A stretch of DNA of 64,000 nucleotides from Cricetomys ansorgei (GCA_026225945.1 JAMJFZ010000107.1:51351001-51415000); one strand, 5' to 3'; positions 1 to 12,416 are shown, numbered from the stretch's first letter. The notes: generated by a model from the sequence alone, not told the origin. Numbers and translations: made by a program.

Positions 1-469
1 GACGCAGAACTCACTGTCTGCAAGGCAGCCAGGGGAAAGGTCCCACTATCTACTTCTCACTAAAGGGAGATTAGAAAAAAATATTGGAACAGAAAATAAA
101 AACGGATGAATTATGAGATACAGTTATAAAGATTAACGTGGAGCAAGAGAAACAGGGGGATGGCAGCCTTACATCATTGAGAAAAAAATATGCAATATGG
201 CAGATGGTCTTTTTTATTTTCAAGTGATTGGCCTGACACGCTGTTCCCTTTCCATTTGAATGCTAAAGCAGCTCATGCAGCCAAAAAGGAGAAATCAAAG
301 TAAAGGGGAGGCCAAGTGAAATTTTATCATTGATCACATGACTCTAAAGCCAGGTAGCAAGTCGAGGAAAGCTTCCAAACAGGTGGAAAGACTCCTCGAA
401 GGCCAGCAGACCTCAGAAGTCACAAAGCGACCAAGGAAAGGTTCGCCTGCCCGGAGCCATCTCAAACAT
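1..469. other. Intergenic, nothing recognised
   Basis: AT-rich intergenic DNA. No open frame, repeat family or RNA gene that I can support. Confidence 0.5.
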
Positions 470-694
470 CAGCGGTTCTCAACCTGCGGGTGGCAGCTTC
501 TTTGGTGGTCAAATGACCGTTTCACAGAAGTCACCTAAGACCGTCTGCGTATCAGACATTTACATTACAACTCATAACAGTAGCAAAATTACAGTTATGA
601 AGTAGCAACGAAAATAGTTTATAGTTTGGGATCACCACAACAGGAGGAACCGAATTAAAGGGTCGCAGTGTTAGGAAGGCTGAGAACCACTGAA
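470..694 (-). mobile_element. URR1-type hAT MITE
   Basis: The copy begins with 'cggttctcaacctg' and ends with 'ggctgagaaccactga', the inverted ends of the rodent URR1 non-autonomous hAT-Charlie element. The internal 'cataacagtagcaaaattac' block is present. It is the reverse-orientation relative of the copies at 9902, 10807, 19703, 28085 and 61828. Confidence 0.8.
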
Positions 695-1086
695 CGATAG
701 GATGCTTTCTAAGCTACGTAAACTACCAAAGTCAAATTCGTTAGCTGGCGCATCCCAGTCTGCCCCTCCTCATTGACTCAGCTCTAAAAAAGCTTTCCCT
801 CCACCTTGCCGGAATCTTGGCTTTTCCACCCGCTCCACGTCTCCACCTCGCTCAGCATGCCAGCTTCACTCTTCTCTAAGCCTGTATGCCTAATGTTCGA
901 GTCTAACATCTGCATGCCCCAAATTGCAGGTGGAAGAACCAGACCTCCCTTCTCCTTTTCTGTCCACTATCCTGCTGAATGATGATGAAGGACCAAACCA
1001 GAACCATAATATAACGTTACCCTGCCTATTACCCTAAACTGTATACACTGTTACCCTAACCACGTGAAACTATGCAGTTCTGACCT
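695..1086. other. Intergenic, nothing recognised
   Basis: Unique-looking intergenic DNA with no supported gene or repeat. Confidence 0.4.
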
Positions 1087-1242
1087 TGAGAGGTGGCTCA
1101 ACCACTACGAATTTTTGATGCTCCTCCAGAGGATCTGAGTTCAGTGTCCAGTGCCCATGTGAACCTTTAACTCCAGCTAAAGGGGATCAGACACCCTCTT
1201 CTGTTCTCCATGGGTAGGTACCTTAGCATGTGCACATACATA

Positions 1243-1302
<60 letters not shown>
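1087..1302 (+). mobile_element. B2-family SINE with (CA)n tail
   Basis: A 'gaggtggctcaaccac...gaggatctgagttcagtgtccag' head is the tRNA-derived part of a diverged B2-type SINE. It runs into a pure (CA)n tract at 1244-1302. Short open frames through the CA tract are repeat artefacts. Confidence 0.65.
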
Positions 1303-1310
<8 letters not shown>

Positions 1311-1439
1311 AAAACAAAAATGAAAGTCTTAAAAATACATTTAGAAAAGAAACTACCCAGATCTCAATGGAGACCATATTCTCAGTACGGCATTGGGATT
1401 CTTCCTGAACTGGCCCTCGCTGTCTTAGAGCAGTTCTGA

Positions 1440-1520
1440 TGATGAAACACACATGCTCACATGCTCACACATTCCCACTCACACACACACTCACATATAT
1501 GCAGGTACCCACAAGTGACA

Positions 1521-1555
<35 letters not shown>

Positions 1556-1970
1556 TTATACAGATACCCACACATTCACACTCATGCAGACACTCACACA
1601 TGCAGTCATATATACATGTACCTATACACTCACACACACACACTCACATATATACAGGTACCCACACACTCACACTCACATACACACTCACACACACACA
1701 CTCACATATATACAGGTACCCCCCCCACACTCACATATATACAGGTACCCCCCCACACACACTCACATATATACAGGTACCCCCCCACACACACAATCAC
1801 ATATATACAGGTACCCACACACACACAATCACATATATATAGGTACCCACACACACACACACAATCACATATATACAGGTACCCACACACACACAATCAC
1901 ATATATACAGGTACCCACACACACAATCACATATATACAGGTACCCCCCCACACACACACACATACATGC
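1440..1970. repeat. Minisatellite, CA-rich unit with GGTACC core
   Basis: Tandem array of imperfect units of about 25-35 bp. Each unit joins a (CA)n stretch to 'cacatatatacaggtaccc'. About ten copies of that core can be read (near 1492, 1646, 1703, 1732, 1765, 1798, 1833, 1867, 1898, 1928). The right half is most regular. All six-frame translations here are Thr/His or Cys/Val repeats and are not genes. Confidence 0.9.
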
Positions 1971-2164
1971 ACAAGCTTCTGTGTGTTCAGCCATCCCCTC
2001 TGCACACATTTCTGTACATATGTACAAATACACACTTGAGTCTTCACGAATCTCTCCTCCACGGTCTGATCCCTTTTGTCTTAACCTGCTTGGTTGCTGC
2101 TCATCTGTCAAGGACCTTGAGGTGTCTTCTGCTCCCTCTCTTCCAAGAAGAAGGCTTTGGCTGG

Positions 2165-2440
2165 GCATGCTTCCCAACAACGCATGGATAAATGCACTGA
2201 AGCGTGAGTATGAGGACCTGAGTTCGATTCCCCACCTCCCTTGGAAAAGCCAGGTGTGATTTCCTGCACAAGTAATCTGAGAGCAGGGGAGATGGAGATG
2301 ATTGGGTTCCTGGGGCTTGATGGCCTAGCCTAATTGCTAAGCCCAGGTCATGGAGAGAGCCATGGCTGGTGGGAAATCAACAATCATCTTTCTTTGTATG
2401 TGTGGCCATTGGCTGCCTGTACCCTAGAGGATGCCCCACA
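2165..2440 (+). mobile_element. tRNA-derived rodent SINE, diverged
   Basis: Contains 'gaggacctgagttcgattccc' (B box-like) followed by 'aaaagccaggtgtg' and 'gcctagcctaattgctaag', a common rodent tRNA-type SINE arrangement. The subfamily is uncertain. Confidence 0.55.
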
Positions 2441-2620
2441 CCCACGCACATATGGGAAGCACTAATTGGACTCAGTGGCTTATAAAAATAAAAAGAAGAT
2501 GACATGAAGTTAGGAGGCAGATGTGCTGGAGGGTCCAAGGGGGAGTGGGAGGCAGATATGATCAAACACATTGTATACAAGTCTAACATTCTCAAAGAAT
2601 AAAGAAAAAAAATCATAAGA
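2441..2620 (+). mobile_element. L1 3' end, 5'-truncated
   Basis: Reads 'gaagcactaattggactcag', a G-rich middle, then 'atacaagtctaacattctca' and 'aagaataaagaaaaaaaat'. This matches the 3' UTR and A-tail of rodent L1 elements. Confidence 0.7.
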
Positions 2621-2699
2621 AAAACATGTTATTAGAAAACAAATTTCAGGAAAGAGAAAAACTATGTTGGTGGTCCTGAAGATTGACACCAAGGTTGAC

Positions 2700-3145
2700 C
2701 TCAAGCCTCTATATGTACCCATAAACACGTGCATCCGTACACACGTGCACCTACACGTATGTACAGCCACACACATATGTACCTATACACACAACCATAT
2801 ACATGTGCACCCACATGCACATGCACCCATACACACGTGCACCCACAAGCAGGTGCACCCATACACACGTACAACCACACACATATGTACCCATACACAT
2901 GTGTACCACATGCTCGTGTACCCATACACACGTGCACCCACATGCATGTGTACCCAAACACACGTGTACCCACAAGCATGTGCACCCGTACACATGTGCA
3001 CCCACCCACACATGCACCCATATACATGTGCACCCACATGCACGTGCATCCATACACGTGTACCCATACACAGGTGCACCCATGCACACATGCACCCCCC
3101 TACATGCACCCATACGCACGTGCACCCACACACATACATGAACCT
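2700..3145. repeat. Minisatellite, ACACGTGCACCC type
   Basis: Degenerate tandem array with a period near 15-19 bp built on 'cacacgtgcacccacatgc'. Alternating purine/pyrimidine steps dominate. Four overlapping frames stay open only because the unit lacks stop codons. Confidence 0.85.
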
Positions 3146-3777
3146 GTGTGTCAGCATGCCTCTCCCCCTCGTTATCAATTCTCTAGTGTCTCTCGCCATG
3201 GGATTTTACACTAGGTCAGACACAGTGTGTCATTTCCTACCCATGTCCTTGCCCTGACTTTCACCGGCTTATCATGTAGTTCAGTATTCACTCACTTCTC
3301 TCCAGAAACTTCTCCTCTTAAGGATATGCAGGGAAGGACTCTTGCCTCCACCGAGTAGGCTTTGTTGCCTAGATACTAAGTCAACTGTCATGTGCTTTGT
3401 GACTAATGGGTGGCATAATCAGCACAGCATCCAAAGTCATTATTTTTTCCCAAGAGTTTTCCCGCCGACTAACATTCTACATCCAGACTGTACCCTCCCC
3501 GTGGACCCAATCAGCAGGTATTATTCTCCAGGCCAAAATGGCGGCAGCATCTGCCAATTAATTAAGTCTTTTCTTCCAGACAATCAGCAGCTAGGCGGCC
3601 GTATGAATAGAATTGTCCATGGATTGCATTCTGAGAAAGTCCTGTGTACAAGAGATTTAAAACATATCCAGGTCCAAAGCACAAATCACACACGGCTCAG
3701 ATCTGATAACCTCTGATAAAGGGATAGGCCAGAGCTGGGACTCTAGCCACTTTCTGCCTATTATGCAACTCTTAGGT
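3146..3777. other. Intergenic, nothing recognised
   Basis: Contains an open frame at 3342-3716 (124 codons) with no domain, codon bias or homologue that I recognise. I do not call it a gene. Confidence 0.4.
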
Positions 3778-3838
3778 TTGAACCCACAGTTTCATGTAAC
3801 CTAAGCAAGTATTCTACCAGCTGAGCCACACCCCAACC
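3778..3838 (-). mobile_element. ID-type SINE fragment
   Basis: 'gcaagtattctaccagctga' followed by 'gccacaccccaaccct' is the reverse complement of the ID/tRNA-Ala SINE head. Confidence 0.65.
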
Positions 3839-4792
3839 CTCATTTTCCTTGGATTTATATCTTCTTTCTCCTCTCCATTAAGCTTTGTATCCCCTAAACA
3901 GTGCCATTTGATTATCCCAACTTGGAATTTCACGTCCAGATTTTCCAATTAGATACAGTTATTAGAACTCAGAAATACTAGATTATATTTTGAATGATTG
4001 AGAAAAAAAATTTAATTAGCTTTAGCATTCTATATAAAAGTTGTCTGGAACCAAATTCTAAGCTTTATTTAAGCCCTTCTGCAAAACTAGCTCAGTTTTG
4101 AAAGTGGTTCCATTTTCAATATTCAGTTTTGACCAGTGGTATAAAAAAACTTGGGTATAACACAAATGGAGAAAGGGTGAAAGATTTCAGTTGTTCACAG
4201 TGCCCCCTGCCGGACATACTGGTTTTGAAACTGAATTGTATATTGACTCTTGTTTTTGTTTTTGTTTTCCCAGAGCTACAGAACACCAGCTGGACACAGA
4301 GGTTGCCTGTCACTTCAAGTCACTAGACCCATAACCAACACAGACACACTGCACTATGCTCTTGAAAAACATGGGGTCCATTTTTAACCTACAATTCTTT
4401 CATTGTAAATTTTAGAAACATTAGACAACAAGTGTAAAAGTAAGTATCACTCAGATGTGGACTTTTCTAGTTTGTGTTAATACTATACAAAATGCTTCCT
4501 GCAATCGCCTGTTCTGACCTGCGTGTTTTATAAGGACGATTCACTTGCCCTTGTAACTGCTTCATTGGACAGCGGATTTTGAGAACACCACTTGCCTGAA
4601 GGCAGATGGCTGGCAACAGTGATGTCTGTGCTGAGCTCAGTCCCAGCCAGGTTTGCTGCTATTTGACTCACTGCATCTCTCTGTAAGCTACTTTCCCCCT
4701 CTGTACCTCAGACCTCCCATCACGGAGTGCTTGGGGGAGATGTGTTTTTAAAGCTTGTTTGAGGGACATCATTTGCTTATGTAAACATTTCT
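3839..4792. other. Intergenic, nothing recognised
   Basis: AT-rich DNA with no supported feature. Confidence 0.4.
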
Positions 4793-4872
4793 GGGCTGGG
4801 GATATAGGAAAGTGGCAGGTTGTCTCCCTAGCATGCACAATAAGGCTCTGGGTTTGATCCCCCAGAAGAGGA
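4793..4872 (+). mobile_element. ID-type SINE
   Basis: 'gggctggggatata', then 'ccctagcatgcacaa', then 'ctctgggtttgatcccccag' follow the A box/B box order of ID elements. The polypurine tract at 4906 probably grew from its 3' tail. Confidence 0.7.
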
Positions 4873-4905
4873 AGCATGGGGTGGGGAGAGGGGAGATAAG
4901 ACATA

Positions 4906-5190
4906 GGAAGGAAGGAAGGAAGGAAGGAAGGAAGGAAGGAAGGAAGGAAGGAAGGAAGGGAGGAAGGAAGGAAGGAAGGAGGGAGGGAGGGAGGGAGAGA
5001 GGAAGGAAGGGAAGGAAGGAGGAAGGAAAAGGGAGGGAGGGAGGAAGAGAAGGAAGGAAGGAAGGAAGGAAGGAAGGAAGGAAGGAAGGAAGGAAGGGAG
5101 GGATGGAGAGAGAAAGAGAGAGAGAGAAAAGAAGGAAGGAAGGAAGAAAGGGAGGGAGGGAAAGAGAGAAGGAAGGAAGGAAGGAAGGAA

Positions 5191-5236
<46 letters not shown>

Positions 5237-5310
5237 AAAGAAAGAAAGAAAGAAAGAAAGAAAAGAAAAGAAAGAAAGAAAGGGAGAGAAAGAAAGAAAG
5301 AGAGAGAAAG
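4906..5310. repeat. Polypurine tract (GGAA)n/(GAAA)n
   Basis: About 400 bp almost entirely of purines on the plus strand. It moves from (GGAA)n through GGGA-rich blocks to (GAAA)n. Open frames of 167-250 codons across it are low-complexity artefacts (Lys/Arg/Glu/Gly on plus, Ser/Leu/Phe/Pro on minus). Confidence 0.95.
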
Positions 5311-6691
5311 TGTAGGCAGGCAAGGAGCACTACTATGCCCCTATTGGGGTATTTGGTCTTGTCCTGCCTTTCTGAGCTTAACAGGGTCAGGGACCCACGT
5401 ATACTTGGCCAGCAGATCATATTATGTGCTGCTGTTGATTCGAGTGAACTGAAAAACTGATAAAAAGTCTCCTGATGGCATCAAGCTTCACAAACAACTG
5501 ACAAGTTTTGCGAGTTTAGCAGGTTCGCTTCGGAATGGCTGCTACAAGGTGGAGGAGGCGGCCGGTGCCGAGCTGGCTTGAGAATGACCCTTTCCAAAGG
5601 CTCACGCTTGTAAATGGCTCAATCTTATAACGTTCATTTTACACAACTCTCACCTACCGTAAGGTGAGCAGCATGCCAGGAGGAAGTCAGCACAGGTGCA
5701 GCTGATGTACATGACACCCTATTTCTCAGATCATGGCTGTTTCTGTGAAACCCACCCCATTTCTGTTTAGGCATCACTATGAACAACAGGAAACGGGAAC
5801 AGAACTTTTCAGTACAGGTGTACTCCTCTACCAAGAAACAATCATCAGTGGATCCATGTGCCCTGCCCCTAGGGGTACCGCAAGGAATTACTGCCAGGGA
5901 GAGGGGCCAATGCGTCTTTTCATCCTGCTTTTTGTTCAAGTCTGGAGAGTCTACCAGTCAAAACTGCTGGCTAATTTTTATATTATCCAAAATAATGTAG
6001 CTCTGTGGGATGGGTTAAGAGTTTCTGTAAAGCATCTATCGCTCTTTTATCTTTTAGGTTAAAATGATCTCATAAATCCAGTTTAATCCTCCTAGTAAAC
6101 TTATAGTAACCCACATTTAATTGTTGCCCGTGTTTTTAGGCTCAGAGTATTCCCACACACACCTAATGTTCACATACCATGACACTGTAAACACAACATT
6201 AGGTCATTCAGACAATTGTCTTATCTGCCTAGCAACCAAGGAAGGGTATGCGGAACTCCAGGAAGAAAGAGAAAAATATGCGTCTCAATATTTCTCAGCA
6301 GATTTGACACTAAATATGATATTAAAGGTATATTAAATAAATATGATATAAAAATAACCTATGGGAAAAGATAAGGAAAACATGGAAGTTTATAATGATG
6401 AATATGAATTTTGAATATAATGACTGATTTCTATGCCAAATTTTTCCACATCTATGTGTTCCCTTTGTGTTTCCATGCCATACAAACAAAAGATGAATGC
6501 TTAGAAATAAAGGAAACGGAATGTGTGCCTGCCATTTACCATGTGTGTGTTTCTGTGACTTGCCTGATGTCACGTCAAAACAGAACTTAGCTTTCCTGCT
6601 TTCCACATCAGAGTAGGCCTAGCTGTGGCCGTAACAGGCAGTAAGCACACAGTTATGAAAACAAAATGCCTGCCATAAGGATTCAAGATTG
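5311..6691. other. Intergenic, nothing recognised
   Basis: Several frames of 60-109 codons overlap on both strands without any recognisable domain. No supported gene. Confidence 0.4.
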
Positions 6692-6825
6692 GCAGGGCGT
6701 GCTGGCTGCCTCCCACTGTAAGGCAGACTCCAGAGGACCTCTGTGACAAGGCCAGCCTGGTTCACGTAGGAGTTCCAGGCCACCCAGGGCGACAATATAA
6801 TGAGACCCTGTCAAAATTTAAAAAG
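6692..6825 (+). mobile_element. B1 SINE, old and diverged
   Basis: 'ggcagggcgtgctgg', 'aaggccagcctggttcacg' and 'gagaccctgtcaaaa' are the ordered landmarks of a 7SL-derived B1 element. Confidence 0.7.
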
Positions 6826-7935
6826 TGAATTCTTTTTTCTTCAATGTCAAAGAAATAGATCAACTCAATTTCCAAATCATATTTTTTGATTTGAGAAAGG
6901 AACGACTTCAAAATTCAAAGGAAACAAATCAACTGTAAACCCCATCACCGCAGAGTAACCCAAAGCTGACATTTTGGTAAATCCAACTTTTAACATTTTT
7001 CTACCTCACACTCTGGTGAATCTCCTCCTGGTGAATATTTCCATATCCGCTGTTTATTTCTTTGGAACAAATGCTAATTCAGAAATAAAAGAACAGTCAT
7101 ACAATAAAGCTCTGAGAAACAGACTTCATACCATCTCAGAAAATAATGCACCATTTTCTCTACCTCTAGCAAGACTACATGCAGGGTACTGGGATTTTTG
7201 TTTATTTTTTTGTTTTGTTTTATTTTGCTTTTTGAGACAGAGGTCTCATTTTGTCTCCATGGCTGGCCTGGAACTTTCCAGTAAGAATTTTATTCTGATC
7301 CTAGTTGAATTTGAGCACTATTTTTCCCTTTCGCTATTCACTATTCTAATCAGCTTTGCATTTATGGGAAGAAGGGGTCCCGTGACTTGCCACCCTGAGC
7401 TTGTTCTTTGGCAGTTACCCTCCTCCGTGGCCACCTACATTCACTGCGTTCACTATGGTACTAAGGTTTCTCATTGTTTCCTCGGTAGATAAAAATACGA
7501 ACTTCTTTTCTGGTTCTCTGAGCCTTATTCCCCATAACTGTCATCTCTCCATACTCTGTGCGTACATCTTCCCCTTTGTTTTCCTCTGATTCTTTGAATG
7601 CATTATTTCATATATAATTACTCAATGGGTTAATCAGCTTCTGATATCTGACGTCATTCACTTACAGGGTGAAGAGGTTTAAGGACAGAGAAAGGCTTGG
7701 TGGGGAAGAGCCTAAGCATGGTGACCTTAGTTTGGATTCCAGTTCCCACATAAAAAGCTGTGAATGGCCACCTGTGCCTGTAATCACAGCACTGTGGGGC
7801 AGAAACAGAAAGATCACTGGGACTTTATAGCCACCAGCCTAGCATCAGGTTTAATAAGAAATCCTTCAATGCTTCAAATGAATTGGGTGGAGGGTGGTAG
7901 AGCAGAGGAGAATCTATATCTTCTTCTGACTTCTG
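6826..7935. other. Intergenic with SINE fragments
   Basis: A partial reverse B1 ('tttttgagacagaggtctca' to 'ggctggcctggaactt') lies near 7225-7280. A tRNA-type SINE relic may lie near 7700-7935. No gene seen. The 172-codon frame at 6974-7492 runs through the B1 fragment. Confidence 0.5.
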
Positions 7936-8215
7936 CAGGCACACACACATACCTACAGTCACACACACACACACACACAGAGTCACATCTGCACAGTCAC
8001 ATGCACACAGTCACACAGTCTCTATCTCTCTCACACACACACACAGTCACACACAGACATTCACATAGACACACACACACAGTCATGCACACATACAATC
8101 TAACACACACACCACAGTTTCATACACGGTCTTATACACACACAATCATATACACAGTCAAACATATGTGCACAGTAACACTCCCTCTGTCAGTCTGTCT
8201 CTCTTTCTCTCTATT
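7936..8215. repeat. CACA-rich simple repeat
   Basis: Irregular (CA)n and 'cacacagtcacac' units, ending in a CT-rich stretch. Confidence 0.85.
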
Positions 8216-9901
8216 ACACAAGCCACACACAAAAGGAGGGGGTATCATGGCCACAGTTTTGGGGGTCCTGGCCTATACTTGATAATTCCCTTGGCTTTGA
8301 CTTGTGACAAGAGCAATACATCATTGTGTGATCACAAAGTGAAAGAAAACTCATGTCATGGCGAGGAAGTAAAACAAGAAAAGCAAAAGTTTGGCAAACA
8401 AATAGTGATGTATCATTAAGCTACTAGGGGCTACTTTTAAGTCAGTGTTTTGGTTATAGTCTATAATATTAGGTACGGGTAGCTAATTAAATAGCCAGCA
8501 GACCCCATGCCAACATGGGATGCCACCCTCTATTGCAGAACCTCCATTCAATTCAGCCTGCTTCAGTGTCATATAAAAACACAGAAAATGTTACAGTTTA
8601 ATCCTTTTTCAGTCTAACTTGTATTCTTGACCTGAATTGGATTTACCATAGGAAGACAAGCAGTAATGTTCAAAGCTTTAATCACTGGACTATAAAATAT
8701 GGAGGCCAGAGATAGGGAACCTGATGACATCTAACAGCAGCAAGCTGATGTGAGTGGTGTCTTTTTTTGACCCACCACAGTCGGAGATGTGACTTTTCAC
8801 GATGAGATCAGTGCAGAGGGTCATGACTCTGTGCTAAGTGGGCTGCCATGTCCCGCCTGTGAAGGCTAAAGAAGAATCCAGCAAGAGTTCATAGAAACAG
8901 TCACTGGATGTTCACAATCCATCTGAGCTGTGGAGCCTTCAGTAGATCCTTACAGGACTTCAGGGGCCCCTCTTCAGAATAGAGACTCTAAGGGCCAGCA
9001 GGCACGGTAGTGCTCTCAGTAGAAACACACTCCTGCGGTTCTGATTCCCGCTTTGGTTCTCAGCCACAGCTTGGATCCTGTGAAATAAAGAGGCCAAATC
9101 TAAAGTCTCAGGCTGTGCTCAGTGCAATCCCCTCTTTCCCTTTTCCCAGCGGAAGAAAACTTCCTCACGAGGTCCATTTCATGGTCATGAATTTCTGGAC
9201 CTAAATTGTTTTTCCTTATTTACTACGCTGTGGGAAAACAAACCCTTAAACAAACAGACTTCCTTGTGGAGATGTGCGTACCCATCAATTTTGACTAGGC
9301 AGCCATCCCTAAGAGAATTCTGTGGCTACCATACGGAACAGCACATAGCAGAAAGAGACAGACTCGGTTGAGTGGGCCGACACACCAAGGACAGAACACA
9401 GAGGACGATTGGTCTGGGTTCACAGGAATCACAGACTAGGTAGAAGAACTGAAGTATGAAGGGATGTAGCAGGTGTGCTCACAACTCTGGGGTAATAGAA
9501 GTACAACATAGGGCAGGGTAACTTAACCTGGTCAAAGACCAAACTGCCAGAGAAAATGAGCATCAGACATCAGTGCCTCCTGGCTCCGAAGAAGCAGGCA
9601 GGACACTTGGGGAAGAAGTGTCTGCAGAGCGTTAGAAGAACACAAGCTCTGGGAAAATACCTTTTTCCTTCGATACAGCATGAGGAGGAGGGGGTGGTGA
9701 GGAGAGGAGGAAGATGGAGGATGGAAGTCAGTGCTGGGGCTGGATTATGCAAGGTCCCCTAAAGGATTAGTGCAGCACCCCATTCTGTTGAAATCCCACA
9801 AGGAAATCTCTCAGGGAAGACAGCCTGGGAGACTGCCGATCAGCTTCAGGAGCCTATAGAGAAGAAGCTGGGAAGAAATAGGAGTGGGAAGGACTAGAAT
9901 A
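8216..9901. other. Intergenic, nothing recognised
   Basis: No repeat family or coding signal that I can support. Short frames at 9010 and 9556 have no recognisable product. Confidence 0.4.
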
Positions 9902-10104
9902 GCAGTTCTCAATCTGTGGGTCAAATGACCTTACCACAGGGGTTACCTACAACCATCTTCATATCAGATATTTACATTATGATTCATAACAGTAACAAAA
10001 TTACAGTTATGAAGTAGTAACAAATTATTTTATGGTTGAAGGTCACCACACCATGAGGAACTGTATTAAAGGGTCTCAGCCTTAGGAAGGTTGAGAAGCA
10101 CTGG
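9902..10104 (-). mobile_element. URR1-type hAT MITE
   Basis: Starts 'gcagttctcaatctgtgggt' and ends 'aaggttgagaagcactgg', with 'cataacagtaacaaaattac' inside. Reverse orientation. Confidence 0.85.
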
Positions 10105-10806
10105 ACTAGAGGGAGACTTAGGAAGTGGAGTAGACCGGGCTCCTTCCTCCCCTTGGTAAATGATACCTGGGTTTGCTCACTCCTCGCGGGTAAGATGTTG
10201 GAAGATGATTGAAGATGACTGAAGTCATAAAATGTTCATGATGTCCCCATGCTGTTCTCAATAATTCTGATTCTAAGATAGAGGTGAATTATGAAGTGCA
10301 TTGAACCCTAGCCCAAGAAGCTTCCAGGGCCTTGTAAACTGGTGCAGGGGCAGGGGGGAGCACAGTGTTTCCTTACAGAGCCCCACTTAGTAGGTTTGGA
10401 ATGTGGCCCAGGAATCTGTTTGCCCAGGCATCCCAAGTGGTCTCTGTGATCACATTGGAAAGCTGATGAGCTGCTAGTGACAAGGTAGCATTCTCTTGTG
10501 GGCTGCACATGTCGTGTGCCTCCATAATACAAAATGCTAGAAGTTACAAACCATCTGACAGAAAGCAGATAGGGAGTTCCTGAGAATTGCCTAGTAGGGA
10601 GAGGAAGTTGGCTCACCAGAGAGAAAACTTTGAGGGTTGCAAATCTGCTTACATCTTGGTTACCCCGGTGTTTCCATGGATGTATGTGTTTATTAACAGG
10701 TTATTATATAGGCAGAGTATACACATCAGTTATACCACATTTGTATGCCTTTTCTTGTAGGTCAATGCCCTACTTAGTTTTAATTATCAACCTATAACAG
10801 CCTAGA

Positions 10807-11005
10807 CCAGTGGTCTTCAACCATCCTAATGCTGAGACTCTTTAATACAGTGTAGTGACTCCCAACCATAAAATTATTTTTGTTGCTACTTCATAACTGT
10901 AATTTTGCTGTAATGTAAATATCTGATAAGCCAATGGTTTTAGGTGATCCCTGTGAAAGGGTTGTTTGACCCCCCTCACAACCTACATAGAGGTTGAGAA
11001 CTGCT
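10807..11005 (+). mobile_element. URR1-type hAT MITE
   Basis: Starts 'cagtggtcttcaaccatcct' and ends 'agaggttgagaactgctgg'. The body has 'cttcataactgtaattttgc'. It abuts the next repeat. Confidence 0.85.
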
Positions 11006-11006
11006 G

Positions 11007-11435
11007 GCCTAGAGTCATCTGAAAGGAATGCCTCCAACAAAGACTCTAGATCAGATTGTCCTGTGGGCAGGGGAGGGGCGGTCAGATTGTCTTGATTGTT
11101 CATTGATTTGAGAGAGCCCAACCCACTGTGGGCAGCACTGTCCCTAGGCAGGAGGTCTAGGGATGAGTAAGAAAGCCAGCCGAGCAGGAGCCTGTGAGTG
11201 AGCCAGCAAGCAGCATCCCCCATGGTTCCTTCTGTAGTCCTTCGCTGTGAGCCAGTTCCCTGGACAGCGGTGATGCTATGTGACACATGAAGCCGTGCCT
11301 TTGGGTTCCTGCCTTGAGTTCTCCATTAATGATGGACTGTGACCTGGAAGGGTAAGGTGAAATAAACCCTTTCCTCCGCCAAGTTGCTTTTACTCAGAGT
11401 GCTTTATCACAGCAACAAAAAGAAAGTAAAACAGA
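11007..11435 (+). mobile_element. Rodent interspersed repeat (unnamed family A)
   Basis: Member of a family present five times here (11007, 14440, 22991, 32590, 47070). Shared landmarks are 'gagagcccaacccactgtgg', 'ggaggtctagggatgagtaa', 'gcaagcagcatccc' and 'gtgaaataaaccctttcctc' followed by 'tttatcacagcaac'. I recognise it as a common rodent repeat but cannot name it safely. Confidence 0.65.
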
Positions 11436-12109
11436 CATTTATAGCCCATTTAAGTCTACTTTATGGTGCACCATTCACACCTCACATAACAGGAAGACCC
11501 TGACGTGGCCTAAATTTAATTACAAGAGCCAGAAGTTGGGATGGGAAGAAGGATGATGTTAGTCAGAAGCTTCTAGCTAAAAAGAACGAACGACCATTTT
11601 ACACTCTTGAATACGTGTTCTCACAGCCAGGATTCACCATCAAGGTTCTGCCCCACCCGATCCTGAAGTGATAGCCCCTTCTCATTGTGGGCATCCCTCC
11701 TGTCAAAAGTTTCCTCAGCTTCGTAGTTTCGCCTCTGTCCACAAGTGTGGCTTCAGTGCAGCCTTCCTTTCCCAGATTTTCATTTCTATTTCAGACACGT
11801 GCTCTTCACCCCGGCCCTTTAGACTGACTACTGTTGGTGCGGAAGCGGGAGGATCCCAGAGGCTCCTGTGTGGAAGGTTCGGGACTGAAGCAGAGGTGCT
11901 CTGAGGTGGGCCACTGAGAAGGGAATGGTTCTGGTCCGTGGGGACTCTGAGCTTTTCAGTGGCTTAGCCCTTTGCCGAGTTCGTAGCTGAATGGGCATTC
12001 AGATATGTGCCCGCGGCTGGAGGAAGTAAATCACAAGAGGTGCGGCTTTGAAGGATAGATTTCGTCCTCAGTGCCCTTTCCTGCCACAGAATGAGCAAGT
12101 TTTTGCAGT

Positions 12110-12260
12110 GCGCTTCTGCCATTACACACACCTTACCACAGGTGGGGAAACAGGAAGTCATCATGCACTGAGACCTTTGAAACTATGAGCTAAACAAATA
12201 TCTCCTCCCCTGGTGCGCTGTCACGTCAACAGAAAAGCTGACTAACAGCAACCTAGTTAG
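12110..12260 (+). mobile_element. MaLR-like LTR 3' fragment
   Basis: 'ctttgaaactatgagctaaa' followed by 'caacagaaaagctgactaac' resembles the 3' part of rodent/mammalian MaLR LTRs. Similar fragments occur near 51535 and 58750. Confidence 0.4.
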
Positions 12261-12339
12261 GGTATTTTTGGGTACTCATCCAGGACTTGTTCCTTTTCAG
12301 GCAAGCATCTTCTATTTCACCATTTCAATTTATTTTTGC

Positions 12340-12416
12340 AGTAATACTGATCAAACTCAGGGCCTTGGGCCTGCTAGGCCAGCATTCTACCACTTAGCTA
12401 CGGCTAGGCCCTGTTA
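12340..12416 (-). mobile_element. ID-type SINE fragment
   Basis: 'aaactcagggccttgggcct' then 'gccagcattctaccacttag' is the reverse complement of an ID head. Confidence 0.7.

Noticed and set aside
1440..1970. CRISPR-like regular repeat
   Set aside because: Spacers are themselves (CA)n of varied length, no cas genes are present, and the genome is mammalian.
1439..2191. 250- and 192-codon Thr/His-rich frames
   Set aside because: CA-rich minisatellite read in a stop-free frame.
4668..5420. 250-codon Ser/Leu/Phe/Pro-rich minus frame
   Set aside because: Polypyrimidine strand of the purine tract; low complexity.
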